Assembly: GCF_000981585.1 (NCBI RefSeq) | Contig: NZ_LN831776.1 | Location: forward strand, 3,021,187 to 3,085,186 | Direction: 5' to 3' | DNA length: 64,000 nucleotides | From: Paenibacillus riograndensis SBR5 | Lineage (GTDB): Bacteria; Bacillota; Bacilli; Paenibacillales; Paenibacillaceae | Shown: positions 50,765 to 60,375 of the stretch, in pieces | How the letters are laid out: each line of letters opens with the position of its first letter | Position numbering within the stretch: the first letter of the stretch is position 1 | Made by a program: the position numbers and the translations under genes | Notes under the pieces: generated by a model | Seen by the model: the letters and a program-made list of their open reading frames with translations, nothing else | Told to the model about the DNA's origin: nothing | Database searches by the model: none

Positions 50765-51904
50765 CTATTGAGGCTTGCGCGGCGGCAGGGGGCCGAGGTA
50801 TTGATAATATTGGCATTCAATCCGTCCATTGTAGAGCTTGCGCCGCTTGTCCGCTTTGCGTCCGTAGTACTGCTCGAATTCCTTATACGGGCTGATGGCG
50901 AAAAAAGACCATGTCGGCAAATACAGCATCATTTCTCCGAACTGGCGGGTAAGCTTCTCCACTTCCTTGTCGTTGCTGATACGCTCCCCGTAAGGGGGAT
51001 TTGTAATGATGCAGCCATACTCGCCTTGAGGTCTGGCTTTGGCCGCAGCGATGGCCTGAAAGGTAATCTCCCCGGCGAGTCCGGCACTTTTGGCGTTCGC
51101 TTCAGCGATTTCAATCGCGGCCGGATCGATGTCCGTACCGGTGAGCTGCAGCGGGTAGTCGTCGCGCACAGCGTCGAAGGCTTCCTCGCGGGCTTCTTCC
51201 CAGAGACGCTGCGGGATTTCCGGCCAATGCTCGGACGGGAACGAGCGCCGCAGGCCCGGCGCAATGTTCCAGGCGATCATGGCCGCCTCGATCAGCAGCG
51301 TGCCGGAGCCGCAGCACGGATCGTACAGCGGACGGTGGCCGTTCCAGCGGCTGAGCTGGATCAGTGCGGCCGCCATCGTTTCCTTCAGCGGCGCTTCCGT
51401 CGCCTGGCGGCGGTAGCCGCGTTTGTGCAGCGCAGGACCGGTGGTGTCCAGCGTTATCAAAGCGGTATCATTCAGAAGAATTACTTCCACCACATACCGC
51501 GGGCCGTTCTCCGGGAACCATTCGGTACGGTACGAAAGCTTCAGCTTTTCGACAATGGCTTTCTTGACAATGCCCTGGCAGGCAGGTACGCTGGTAAGCT
51601 GGGATTTATGCGACCTTCCTTCGACGGGAAACTCTCCGTTTTCGGGAATCCAGTCCTGCCACTCAATGGCTTTGACGCCTTCGAACAGCTCATCGAAGGT
51701 CCGGGCCGGGAACTGGCCCATTTTGACCAATACCCGGTCAGAGGTCCGCAGCCATAGATTGCAGCGGCAGATGTCAATGTAATCCCCACTGAACAATACC
51801 CGGCCGTTTTCGATCGCAGTCTCATAACCCAGTTCGTTCAATTCACGTGCTACGACGGCCTCCAGCCCCATGGGGGCGGTGGCGATCAATGTTAATTTGC
51901 CCAA
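50765..51904 (-). CDS. THUMP-domain rRNA guanine-N2 methyltransferase (YpsC/RlmL-type)
   Basis: This 379-aa protein has an N-terminal ferredoxin-like and THUMP region (residues ~1-155), HKRGYRR, and a C-terminal Rossmann domain with YDPCCGSGTLLIEAAM, GTDIDPAAIEIA and the catalytic NPPYGER. It matches B. subtilis YpsC, related to RlmL, which methylates 23S rRNA guanine. It is a single gene, convergent with the lipoprotein operon. Confidence 0.92.
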   Translation of the reverse strand: MGKLTLIATAPMGLEAVVARELNELGYETAIENGRVLFSGDYIDICRCNLWLRTSDRVLVKMGQFPARTFDELFEGVKAIEWQDWIPENGEFPVEGRSHKSQLTSVPACQGIVKKAIVEKLKLSYRTEWFPENGPRYVVEVILLNDTALITLDTTGPALHKRGYRRQATEAPLKETMAAALIQLSRWNGHRPLYDPCCGSGTLLIEAAMIAWNIAPGLRRSFPSEHWPEIPQRLWEEAREEAFDAVRDDYPLQLTGTDIDPAAIEIAEANAKSAGLAGEITFQAIAAAKARPQGEYGCIITNPPYGERISNDKEVEKLTRQFGEMMLYLPTWSFFAISPYKEFEQYYGRKADKRRKLYNGRIECQYYQYLGPLPPRKPQ

Positions 51905-52100
51905 ATTCGCTCAACTCCGTTTAGCTTGTAGATGAATACATATAGCCGTTACAATAAATGAAGCGGTACTTCCGAAAAAAAGTCCCCATCCGGCTTGCCT
52001 ATCAAGTATAGGGGAATGAGGGACGCAGCACAATGCCGTCCCGCCATATTCGGCGCACATGATCTTGTAGCATCAGTACTAACCACAAAGGAGAATACAT

Positions 52101-52730
52101 ATGCCCAATCAGGAAGAATACAGTGAACAATTATATACAGAGGACGCGCTGCTGCTCAAGGTGAAGCAGGCCATTAAAGACAGCGGCATGCCCGAGGTGT
52201 CCATTGCACCCGGATACGGGCGGCTGCTGACAATGCTGGTGGCGGCATCCCGTTCCACGCGGATTTTGGAGATTGGCGCGCTTGGCGGGTACAGCGGCAT
52301 CTGCCTCTGCCGCGGACTCAGCAAGGCAGGGCGGCTGACCTCGCTTGAACTGAAAGCCGAATACGCGGAGCTTGCCGGACGGCATCTGGAAGAAGCCGGA
52401 TTCGGTGAAGCTGTGGAATACAAGCTCGGCCCGGCGCTGGACAGCCTGAAGCTGCTGGAGGCGGAGGGCCGGACCTTCGACTTTTTCTTTATTGATGCCG
52501 ATAAGGAAAACTATCCGAATTATCTGGAATATGCCATTAAGCTGGCAGCACCGGGTGCGGTGATCGCCGGGGATAATATTTTTCTGCGCGGACGCACCTT
52601 GAATGCCGAGAAGAATGGACCGGCCGTACAGGCGATGCGCCGCTTCAATGAGATGATTGCCAATGATGAGCGGCTGACCAGCACACTGCTCCCCGCATAC
52701 GACGGCCTGGCGCTGGCGGTTGTAAAGTAA
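52101..52730 (+). CDS. O-methyltransferase (Methyltransf_3 family)
   Basis: This 209-aa SAM enzyme has ILEIGALGGYSGICLCRGL (motif I), LTSLELKAEYAELA, FDFFFIDADKENYPNYLEYAI (metal-binding Asp) and GDNIFLRGRTL. It resembles CoMT/YrrM-type enzymes, including tRNA hydroxyuridine methyltransferases; the substrate is not certain. AAAGGAG precedes the ATG. It is convergent with the MFS gene. Confidence 0.9.
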   Translation: MPNQEEYSEQLYTEDALLLKVKQAIKDSGMPEVSIAPGYGRLLTMLVAASRSTRILEIGALGGYSGICLCRGLSKAGRLTSLELKAEYAELAGRHLEEAGFGEAVEYKLGPALDSLKLLEAEGRTFDFFFIDADKENYPNYLEYAIKLAAPGAVIAGDNIFLRGRTLNAEKNGPAVQAMRRFNEMIANDERLTSTLLPAYDGLALAVVK

Positions 52731-52750
52731 GCAGCGTGCTGCTGATTCCG

Positions 52751-53968
52751 TTATCTGAACAGCCGTGGAGCGGCCCCTTTGTACAGCTTCAGCCGCACCC
52801 ACACCGTATTGATCAGCAGGAAGCCGCCGGAGATGAGGAACAGGCCTTCAATGCCGATAAATCCGGATAAAAAGCCCCCGATAACTGCTCCCAGCATGTT
52901 GCCGAGAGCCAGCATGCTGCTGTTGAAGCCGAACGCCCGGCTCTCCTTGCCGTCAGGCGTATATGAGCGGATGAGGGCATTGACGCTTGGCAGCAGGCCG
53001 CCCATGAAGACCCCCATCAGAAAGCGGACAATGATCAGCTGCCAGACACTTGTCACAAAGGCCTGCGGAATGATAAACAGCGCAGCGCCGATCAGGGCGT
53101 AGGTGAGAATCCGGTGGGCGCCAACCTTGTCGCTCAGCTTGCCGAGCACAGGCGAGGCCAGCATGTTGGACACGCCGGTTACGGCGCTGACGACTCCTGC
53201 CCAGAACGCGATGTCCACGGCTGAGCCGTGCAGCTTCTCCACGTAGAGCGGAAGCAGTGTCATCGGGGCGATCATGGCAAACTGCAGGAGGAACGTTACG
53301 CCGAACAGCGCAGGCAGCTGCGGCACCTTGGCCAGCTCCTTGAAGCCCTCAAGCACGGAAATCTGCGGCACCTGTGCAGCTTCGGCCCGGTCAAATTTCT
53401 CCTTGACGAGAAATAAGGCGAGCAGTGAGGCGGCGAAGAGCAAGGCCCCGACGATATAAAAGATCGGGCGGTACCCGATCCAGTCGGCCAAAGCCCCGCC
53501 GATCAGCGGGCCAAGGATGGTCCCGGCGACCGACCCGGACTGCATCAGCCCCATGGCAAAGCCCATGCGGGCTTTCGGTGTGTTGCCCGAGACCAGTGCG
53601 ATGGAGGCCGGATTGAAACCGGAAATGGTTCCGTTGAGCAGGCGGAGCAGCAGGAGCTGCCAAGGCGTCTGTGCGAAGCCCATCAGCACAATGACCAGTG
53701 CCATGCCGAAGCTGGAGCGCAGCAGCATGATTTTGCGTCCATATTTGTCGGCGAGCTTGCCCCACAGCGGCTGAAACAGGAATGAAGTCATAAAGTTTGC
53801 GGCAAAAATAAGTCCGGCCCATAACCCGATCGCATCGCCTTGCACCCCCAGGTCTTTGGCCAGATACAAGGTCAGGAACGGGGTGATCATGGTCATTCCG
53901 GCGTTAACCAGAAATTGGCCGAACCAAAGCACAATGAGGTTGACTTTCCACGTCTCCCAATTCTTCAA
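52751..53968 (-). CDS. MFS multidrug-type transporter
   Basis: This ~405-aa protein has 12 predicted helices. The N-terminus reads NLIVLWFGQFLVNAGMTMITPFLTLYL, with GKLADKYGRKIMLLR between helices 2 and 3 and RLLNGTISGFNPASIALV afterwards, as in MdtG-like drug exporters. TTG at 53968 is chosen because AAAGGAAG lies about 10 nt upstream; a TTG at 53989 would add seven residues without a site. Substrate is unknown. Confidence 0.9.
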   Translation of the reverse strand: MKNWETWKVNLIVLWFGQFLVNAGMTMITPFLTLYLAKDLGVQGDAIGLWAGLIFAANFMTSFLFQPLWGKLADKYGRKIMLLRSSFGMALVIVLMGFAQTPWQLLLLRLLNGTISGFNPASIALVSGNTPKARMGFAMGLMQSGSVAGTILGPLIGGALADWIGYRPIFYIVGALLFAASLLALFLVKEKFDRAEAAQVPQISVLEGFKELAKVPQLPALFGVTFLLQFAMIAPMTLLPLYVEKLHGSAVDIAFWAGVVSAVTGVSNMLASPVLGKLSDKVGAHRILTYALIGAALFIIPQAFVTSVWQLIIVRFLMGVFMGGLLPSVNALIRSYTPDGKESRAFGFNSSMLALGNMLGAVIGGFLSGFIGIEGLFLISGGFLLINTVWVRLKLYKGAAPRLFR

Positions 53969-54194
53969 AGTGCTTTCACTTCCTTTCAAGGGATTCCAAG
54001 GTCAAGAGTTCACGAAAATAGACATTCTATCAGAATATCATAGATTTTGAGCGGTCCGATGCAACACTTGTCATAGTAATGTCATGGGATTGTCATTCCC
54101 TCAGTGTTCCGGCGGTTGTTCCGAACTTTTAAAAAGAGCATAATAAAGGATAAGCGTATACACACATTCTATCAAAACTAATGGAGATCTTATC

Positions 54195-55262
54195 ATGACC
54201 TACAATGACACTTTTATCCGCGCCTGCAGGAAGCAAGACACGGACCACATTCCCGTATGGTACATGCGGCAGGCCGGCCGGTATGATCCCGAATACCGTA
54301 AAATCAAGGAAAACTACTCGCTCCTGGAGATCTGTGAACAGCCCGAGCTTGCGGCAGAGGTTACAATGATGCCTGTCCGCAAGCTGGGTGTGGATGCGGC
54401 CATTCTGTATTCCGATATCATGAATCCGGTTGCTTCCCTCGGGGTGAAATTCGACATTGTGAAGAACATCGGTCCCGTTATCGAGAACCCGATCCGCAGT
54501 GCAGCGGATGTGGAGAGGCTGAAGCCCATCGATGTGGAAGGCGATCTCAGCCATATCCTGAAGACTATAGCCATTCTGGACAAAGAGCTTGATGTGCCCC
54601 TGATTACCTTTGCCGGAGCGCCCTTTACCATTGCCAGCTATCTGATCGAAGGCAGGCCCTCCAAGAGCTACCACCGCACCAAGGAAATGATGTACAGTCA
54701 GCCGCAGGTCTGGTTCATGCTTATGGATAAGCTTGGCGATATGGTCATCGCCTATTTGCGCGCCCATGTCGCCAGCGGAGGCAAGGCATTCCAGCTGTTC
54801 GACAGCTGGGTGGGTGCGCTTGCTCCACATGATTTTGAGCTGTATGTGCTGCCGACCATCTCCCGTATTTTTGCCGGACTTGCGGATCTTAATGTGCCGA
54901 AGATCTATTTTCCGGGCGTCAGCTCAGGTGAGTTGCTGCCAAGCCTGGCCCATCTCCAGGCGGATGTCATCGGTCTGGACTGGCGTGTTAGCCTTACTGA
55001 AGGCAGACGCCGCATCGGCGGCCGTTTTGCGGTCCAGGGCAATTTGGACCCTTATCTGCTGACAGCACCGCTGGATCTGCTCAAGGAACGGGCCAAAGCT
55101 CTGATCGATGAAGGCATCCGCGAGCCGGGCTACATTTTTAATTTGGGGCACGGTTTATTTCCCGAGGCTTCTCTGGACACGCTAAAGGAGCTGACGGAAT
55201 ATGTCCATGACTATTCCCGTGAGGCTCTGAAGCAAACCGCGAAACCGCGCCTATCATTATAA
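54195..55262 (+). CDS. hemE: Uroporphyrinogen decarboxylase
   Basis: This 355-aa enzyme turns uroporphyrinogen III into coproporphyrinogen III. It carries PVWYMRQAGRYDPEYR (substrate-binding arginines), ILYSDIMNP (catalytic Asp), FAGAPFTIASYLIEG and FNLGHGLFPEA. It is the first gene of hemE-hemH-hemY. The spacing to hemH is short, and a GGAG site precedes its ATG. Confidence 0.97.
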   Translation: MTYNDTFIRACRKQDTDHIPVWYMRQAGRYDPEYRKIKENYSLLEICEQPELAAEVTMMPVRKLGVDAAILYSDIMNPVASLGVKFDIVKNIGPVIENPIRSAADVERLKPIDVEGDLSHILKTIAILDKELDVPLITFAGAPFTIASYLIEGRPSKSYHRTKEMMYSQPQVWFMLMDKLGDMVIAYLRAHVASGGKAFQLFDSWVGALAPHDFELYVLPTISRIFAGLADLNVPKIYFPGVSSGELLPSLAHLQADVIGLDWRVSLTEGRRRIGGRFAVQGNLDPYLLTAPLDLLKERAKALIDEGIREPGYIFNLGHGLFPEASLDTLKELTEYVHDYSREALKQTAKPRLSL

Positions 55263-55307
55263 ACAGATCTGTAAGATGTTCATTAACCGCAGAAAGGGAT
55301 GGAATCC

Positions 55308-56264
55308 GTGACCACTAAAATTGGTGTACTCGTTATGTCGTACGGCACGCCTGAAAGCCTGGAAGGGGTGGAGGCTTATTACACGCATATCCGCCGGGGA
55401 CATGCGCCTTCTCCAGAACAGCTGAAGGAATTGAAGGACCGTTATGAAGCCATCGTTGGCGGAGTGTTTCCGCTGCGGGAGAATACTAACCGCCAGGTTG
55501 AGGCGCTGCAGGCCGCGCTGAACAACGGTCACGCCGGAGAAAAAGTGGAATTTGTCTGCTATCAGGGGCTTAAGCACGCCCGTCCTTTTATCGAGGATGG
55601 CGTGGAAGCGATGGCGAAGGACGGCATTACGCATGGTGTGGGCATTGTGCTCGCCCCCCATTATTCCGTAATGAGTGTCGGCACCTATATCAAACGCGCC
55701 AAGGAAAAGGCGGAAGCCAGCGGAATCGAAATGGCATTTGTGGAGAGCTATCACCTCCATCCGGAGCTGATTGAAGTCCTGAGCCGCAGAGTATCGGCCA
55801 AGCTGGATCTGTTCGAGGAAGCCGGTGCGGTGCGTGAGGATGTCCGGGTGTTATTCAGCGCGCATAGTCTGCCTGAGCGTATTTTGTCCATGGGGGACCC
55901 GTACCGCGATCAGCTGCTGGCCACCTCTGAAGCTGTCGCCAAGCAGGCGGGAGTCCGCAACTGGCAGTTCACCTGGCAGAGCGCGGGCCGCACAGCCGAG
56001 CCATGGCTGGGACCGGATATTCTGGAGACCCTGCACGAGCTTAGCGAGGCGCAGGTGAAATATGTGCTGGTAGCCCCGGTCGGCTTCGTGTCCGACCATC
56101 TGGAGGTGCTGTATGACCTGGATATTGAAGCACAGGCGCTGGCCTCTGAACTGGATATGCGGCTGATGCGGATTGATTCGCTCAACAGTGATCCGGCTTA
56201 TATGTCTGTGCTCAGCGATGTGGTGCGGACAGCGGCCGGGCAGTTCAAGGTGAGCCAGTCATGA
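55308..56264 (+). CDS. hemH: Ferrochelatase (coproporphyrin-type)
   Basis: This 318-aa protein starts TTKIGVLVMSYGTPE and has YYTHIRRGHAPSPEQL, LAPHYSVMSVGTY (metal-site His), FSAHSLPERI, QFTWQSAGRTAEPWLGPDI and VAPVGFVSDHLEVLYDLD (catalytic region). In Bacillota this enzyme inserts iron into coproporphyrin III. GTG at 55308 is preferred to ATG at 55299 because AAAGGG directly abuts the latter. It overlaps hemY by 4 nt. Confidence 0.96.
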   Translation: MTTKIGVLVMSYGTPESLEGVEAYYTHIRRGHAPSPEQLKELKDRYEAIVGGVFPLRENTNRQVEALQAALNNGHAGEKVEFVCYQGLKHARPFIEDGVEAMAKDGITHGVGIVLAPHYSVMSVGTYIKRAKEKAEASGIEMAFVESYHLHPELIEVLSRRVSAKLDLFEEAGAVREDVRVLFSAHSLPERILSMGDPYRDQLLATSEAVAKQAGVRNWQFTWQSAGRTAEPWLGPDILETLHELSEAQVKYVLVAPVGFVSDHLEVLYDLDIEAQALASELDMRLMRIDSLNSDPAYMSVLSDVVRTAAGQFKVSQS

Positions 56265-57751
56265 CCGGCAGGGCACGAAAAGTAGTTATTATCGGCGGGG
56301 GCCTCAGCGGCCTCAGCGCCGCTTTTTATGTCCGCAAATATTACCGGGAAGCCGGAATTCAGCCGGATATCATTCTCGTGGAGAAGGACAAGAGCCTCGG
56401 CGGCAAGATAGAAACGCTGCACCGCGAGGGTTTTGTCATTGAGAAGGGACCGGACTCCTTTCTGGCCCGCAAAACCGTGATGAGCGAGCTGGCGAAGGAG
56501 CTGGAAATCGATCATGAGCTGGTAACCACCAATCCGAATGCCAAAAAAACGTACATACTGCAGCGCGGCAAGCTGCATCCCATGCCGGCAGGTCTTGTGC
56601 TGGGCATTCCCACAGAGCTGAAGCCGTTTCTGAAGAGCGGCCTTGTTACCTTTGGCGGCAAAATGCGGGCGATGATGGATTTCATCATTCCGCCCCGGCG
56701 CAGTACAGAGGATGAATCGCTGGGTGCGCTGATCGAACGGCGTCTGGGCACAGAAGTGCTGGAGAATATGACGGAGCCGCTTTTAGCCGGGATTTATGCC
56801 GGGGATATGCGCAAGATCAGCCTTCAGGCGACCTTTCCGCAGTTTGGAGATGTAGAAAGGAAGCATGGAAGTCTCATTCGCGGGATGATGATGGGGAGGA
56901 AGCCGGCTGAAACGCATACCGGCACCAAAAAAAGCGCCTTTCTGACCTTCCGCAAAGGCCTGCAGAGCCTGGTCCATGCCTTAATTCATGAATTGCATGA
57001 TGTTGAGCAGCGGACGGGAACGGGAGTGGCTGCCATTCATGTACGGGGTGGGGAGGCTGCTGGCGGCTCGTCTTCGCAGGTTGCAGGAACAGGGCCTTCC
57101 CCCCGTTATGAAATTGAGCTGGACAATGGAGAATTAGTGCCGGCGGATGATGTATATGTCACGGTGCAGAACTTTGCTGCGGCAGACCTGCTCCGGCCCC
57201 ATGTGGATGTGTCGGCACTGGACAGCGTCAACTATGTATCGGTGGCGAATGTAGTCATGGCTTTTGCCAAAAAGGACATCCACACCGAGTATGACGGGTC
57301 CGGATTCCTGGTCCCGCGCAAGGAGGGACGCAATATTACCGCCTGCACCTGGACCTCGACCAAATGGCTGCATACCAGTCCCGATGACCGTGTGCTGCTG
57401 CGCTGCTATGTCGGCCGTTCGGGCGACGAACAGAACGTAGAGCTGCCGGATGCGGCACTGACAGAATTGGTGCTTAAGGATCTCAAGGAGATTATGGGAA
57501 TCACGGCCCAGCCGATGTTCACGGAAATTACCCGGCTGAAGCACTCCATGCCGCAATATCCGGTGGGGCATCCGGCGAGGATAGCTGCACTGCGCAGCGA
57601 GCTCACCCAGAAGCTGCCGGGAGTCTATGCCTTTGGCGCCGGCTATGACGGGATTGGCATGCCGGACTGCATCAAGCAGGCCAAGCTGACGGCTGAAAGC
57701 GCCGCAGGGAGGCTCGTGCAGCAGCCTGAACCGGCAGCGGTGCTGAAATAA
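56261..57751 (+). CDS. hemY: Coproporphyrinogen III oxidase, FAD-dependent (HemY/CgoX)
   Basis: This 496-aa flavoprotein has the dinucleotide fold VVIIGGGLSGLSAAFYV, LVEKDKSLGGKIETL, GPDSFLARK and PMPAGLVLGIPTEL, and a C-terminal GAGYDGIGMPDCIKQ. In the coproporphyrin-dependent pathway of Gram-positive bacteria it makes coproporphyrin III for HemH. It starts inside the hemH stop (ATGA) and ends at a strong terminator. A loop at ~265-280 is richer in Gly/Ser than usual. Confidence 0.95.
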   Translation: MTGRARKVVIIGGGLSGLSAAFYVRKYYREAGIQPDIILVEKDKSLGGKIETLHREGFVIEKGPDSFLARKTVMSELAKELEIDHELVTTNPNAKKTYILQRGKLHPMPAGLVLGIPTELKPFLKSGLVTFGGKMRAMMDFIIPPRRSTEDESLGALIERRLGTEVLENMTEPLLAGIYAGDMRKISLQATFPQFGDVERKHGSLIRGMMMGRKPAETHTGTKKSAFLTFRKGLQSLVHALIHELHDVEQRTGTGVAAIHVRGGEAAGGSSSQVAGTGPSPRYEIELDNGELVPADDVYVTVQNFAAADLLRPHVDVSALDSVNYVSVANVVMAFAKKDIHTEYDGSGFLVPRKEGRNITACTWTSTKWLHTSPDDRVLLRCYVGRSGDEQNVELPDAALTELVLKDLKEIMGITAQPMFTEITRLKHSMPQYPVGHPARIAALRSELTQKLPGVYAFGAGYDGIGMPDCIKQAKLTAESAAGRLVQQPEPAAVLK

Positions 57752-57755
57752 CCGG

Positions 57756-57794
57756 AACGGTGAAGCGCGGACAAAGCCGCTTCACCGTTTTTTA
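57756..57794 (+). terminator. Terminator of the heme operon
   Basis: AACGGTGAAGCG pairs with CGCTTCACCGTT (via CGG/CCG at the top), followed by TTTTTT. Confidence 0.93.
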
Positions 57795-57889
57795 TAGTTT
57801 TGGAATTATGAGTTTTTTCTGCTGCGGATAAGGTGTGAAAGGGTTAAGGGTCTTTTTGCTTGATTCCTCTAAAGGACCAATGTGGAACA

Positions 57890-58275
57890 GAAACAACGAC
57901 AGAAACGCGGTTGTTGAAGAGTTGAGGACCTGTTTCCCCGGAAACAAGGGCAGAAATGCCGTTGTTGAAGAGCCAAGAGCCAGTATGTTCCCACTTGGTG
58001 AATTATGTAATTAAATAAAATATGTTATTATAGAATATTTTAGAGGAAACTCGATCCGTTTGTCCTGTGGAATAGCAGAATGGACGAATCCTCCCCCAAT
58101 AACGGTTTTCTAGTCCGCATCAAGCAGAGGGAAAGCCGTGAAGGGAGTTCATCGAGTCCGCAAGGAACTCACACGAAATCGCACAGTCAACAACGGATGT
58201 TCTAACCATGCTATGTGGGTATGACACAGTCCGATTGGCCGCTGAACAACGGCAGAAGTACCGTTGTTCAAGCGG
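57890..58275 (+). repeat. Short palindromic units and R3 fragment
   Basis: A ~30-bp hairpin unit occurs three times: AACAACGACAGAAACGCGGTTGTT (about 57893), ACAAGGGCAGAAATGCCGTTGTT (about 57944) and AACAACGGCAGAAGTACCGTTGTT (about 58241). In between, about 58050-58120 resembles R3 (TGTCCTGTGGAATAGCAGAA, AATAACGG). No gene is seen from 57796 to 58923. Confidence 0.5.
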
Positions 58276-58300
58276 CCAAGGGTGGCAGAGTGAAATGGGA

Positions 58301-58690
58301 GGTAAAAGTACCTTTGATTTGGTCAGAAATGGGCAACTGGGTGAAATGAGAGGTAAAAGTACCTTTGATTTGGTCAGAAATGGGCAACTGGGGGAAACGA
58401 GAGGTAAAAGTACCTTTGATTTGGTCAGAAGTGGGCAGTTGAGTGAAATGAGAGGTAAAAGTACCTTTGATTTGGTCAGAAATGGGCAACTGGGGGAAAC
58501 GAGAGGTAAAAGTACCTTTGATTTGGTCAGAAATGGGCGGCTGAGTGAAATGAGAGGTAAAAGTACCTTTGATTTGGTCAGAAATGGGCGGCTGAGTGAA
58601 ATGAGAGGTAAAAGTACCTTTGATTTGGTCAGAAGTGGGCAGCTGAGTGAAATGAGAGGTAAAAGTACCTTTGATTTAGCTAGAAGGCGA
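58301..58690 (+). repeat. Tandem array, eight units of exactly 51 bp
   Basis: GGTAAAAGTACCTTTGATTT starts at 58301, 58352, 58403, 58454, 58505, 58556, 58607 and 58658. Units differ at a few positions (GAAATGGGCAACTGGG or GAAGTGGGCAGCTGAG). Because 51 is a multiple of three, long open frames run through on both strands (17-residue repeats), but no start or ribosome site supports translation. The core GGTAAAAGTACC is a GGTA/TACC inverted repeat. It is related to the array at 29650. Confidence 0.9.
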
Positions 58691-58703
58691 CTGGGGCAGA
58701 TGA

Positions 58704-58825
58704 GCTCTCCTTTTTCCACTTGGAATTGCCGCGATTCATACAGAGTTCTCCAGGCAACGCAAGACGAAATCAAAGACGGCAGCACGGTCCAGTGAAGCTG
58801 AAGGACAGCGCAGCCGTTTTGTTCT
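58704..58825 (+). repeat. R2 fragment, copy d
   Basis: CCTTTTTCCACTTGGAATTGCC, GATTCATACAGAG, CTCCAGGCAACGCAAGAC and a final GCGCAGCCGTTTTGTTC follow the order of the R2 right end. The left half is missing; the 51-bp array lies in its place. Confidence 0.6.
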
Positions 58826-58923
58826 AATTAGCGTATCTTTTACCTGTCTCTCTTTTTGGAGGAGAGCGAGTGACTTATGCTATAATAGAAACAATTTTAG
58901 GGCAAAGGAGATTGCTTGCAGCT

Positions 58924-60321
58924 ATGTATCCGCCGCGTTCACGTACCAGAAAAAATAACAGGCAAAGCAGAAAACGCCGGCGCAGAACGGCCTGGGCATG
59001 GATTAACGTAAGCCTGCTTTTAATGATTACTGCACTGCTTACCTATTCTTTTATGGGAGGCGATGGGAAAGACGGCCAGCCTCCGCCTGCCGCAGAAGTG
59101 GCCAGCTCGCCTTCACCTGATCCGGGGGAGGCTGCTGCATCCGTTCCGCCAACCTTAACGCCATCGCTGGCACCGGAAGCGACGCCTGAACCAGAGCCTT
59201 CCAATTCGCCTTCGCCGGCTGCGGAGATAACACCGGTTCCTACCGAACCTGCTCCCACCGTTGCGCCGGAAGAAAGCGCCGTCCCGGAAAAGACGGACGA
59301 TCCTGGGGTCACAGGAACCCCACAGGGTGCTGACAGCGGCTTAATCTCCGGCCTGCCGGAGAATGCCGGGACCACAGTAAAGCTGAACTTTGCCGGAGAT
59401 GTCATTTTTTCAGGCAAGGCGGGACAGCTCCTGAAGCAAAAAGGTTATGACTACTCCTACGCCGCGCTGGACGGCATATTCAAGAAGGATGATTTGACTG
59501 TTCTCAACTTGGAGACCCCCATTACTACCGGAGGGGTAGGTGCCGCAAACAAGCAGTTTGTATTCAAAGGAGAACCCAAGGCACTCGACTCCATGAAGGC
59601 TGCCGGTGTGGATGCCGTCAATCTGGCCAACAACCATACCCTGGATCAGGGAGAGGAAGGCCTGCTGGACACGCTGGAGCACTTGAACAAGCGCGGCATT
59701 CCCTATGTGGGAGGCGGAGTCGATGCAGCAGAGGCGTACAGCGCCAAGTACTTTGAGCGCAACGGCATCCGCATCGCGCTGCTCGGATTTACACGAGTGA
59801 TGCCTGTGATGGAGTGGAAGGCGGAGGCGGGCAAGCCGGGGGTGGCTTCGGTGTATGACAGTGCGGAAGCGCTGAAGGCTGTCGCCGCCGCCAAAAAGAA
59901 GGCAGACCTGGTCGTTGTGGTCGTGCACTGGGGCAAAGAGCGTATGGAACAATACGATTCCGTCCAGCAGTCCCTTGGGCACAGCTTTATTGATGCGGGC
60001 GCGGATCTGGTCATCGGCGGGCACCCCCATGTGCTGCAAGGGATCGAGCCTTACAAGGGCAAATGGATCGCCTACAGCACCGGCAACTTTATTTTTACCC
60101 GTTCCCAAACCCGGGCCACCTGGGATACCGCTGTGTTTCAAGCGGAATGCAGCGTAGAGGGACAGTGTTCCATGAAGCTTAAGCCGATGAATGCAGAGCT
60201 GGCCCAGCCGGTGCCCATGAATGAGGTGGACGGCCAGCTGCTGCTGCACAAAGTAGAGTCCCTGTCCTCCGGTCTGGTGAAGATCGGCAGTGACGGAAAC
60301 GTAGTTCAGGTTGTCAAGTAA
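58924..60321 (+). CDS. CapA-family (PGA capsule-type) metallophosphatase-like protein
   Basis: This 465-aa protein has a basic N-terminus, a membrane helix (residues ~27-45), a Pro/Glu/Ser-rich linker (~55-145) and a CapA domain: LNFAGDVIFSG, VLNLETPIT, VNLANNHTLDQGEEGL, VVVVHWGKE and VIGGHPHVLQGIEPYKGKWIAYSTGNFIF. The Asp, Asn and His residues match a calcineurin-like metal site. The ATG at 58924 is chosen because TATAAT (58881-58886) lies upstream of it. AAGGAG (58905-58910) is rather far. It probably acts outside the cell in polyglutamate or cell-wall processing. Confidence 0.9.
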   Translation: MYPPRSRTRKNNRQSRKRRRRTAWAWINVSLLLMITALLTYSFMGGDGKDGQPPPAAEVASSPSPDPGEAAASVPPTLTPSLAPEATPEPEPSNSPSPAAEITPVPTEPAPTVAPEESAVPEKTDDPGVTGTPQGADSGLISGLPENAGTTVKLNFAGDVIFSGKAGQLLKQKGYDYSYAALDGIFKKDDLTVLNLETPITTGGVGAANKQFVFKGEPKALDSMKAAGVDAVNLANNHTLDQGEEGLLDTLEHLNKRGIPYVGGGVDAAEAYSAKYFERNGIRIALLGFTRVMPVMEWKAEAGKPGVASVYDSAEALKAVAAAKKKADLVVVVVHWGKERMEQYDSVQQSLGHSFIDAGADLVIGGHPHVLQGIEPYKGKWIAYSTGNFIFTRSQTRATWDTAVFQAECSVEGQCSMKLKPMNAELAQPVPMNEVDGQLLLHKVESLSSGLVKIGSDGNVVQVVK

Positions 60322-60375
60322 GGTGCCAATATAGCCATTACGATATACACCATACTTCCGCCGGAGGTGCTTACG

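Noticed and set aside
58301..58690. CRISPR array
   Set aside because: The whole 51-bp unit is repeated with few changes; there are no unique spacers and no cas genes.
58208..58795. 195-aa open frame on + and 221-aa frame on - across the 51-bp array
   Set aside because: Both follow from a repeat period divisible by three without stops; there is no ribosome site, and the frames run into R2 sequence. Treated as a repeat.
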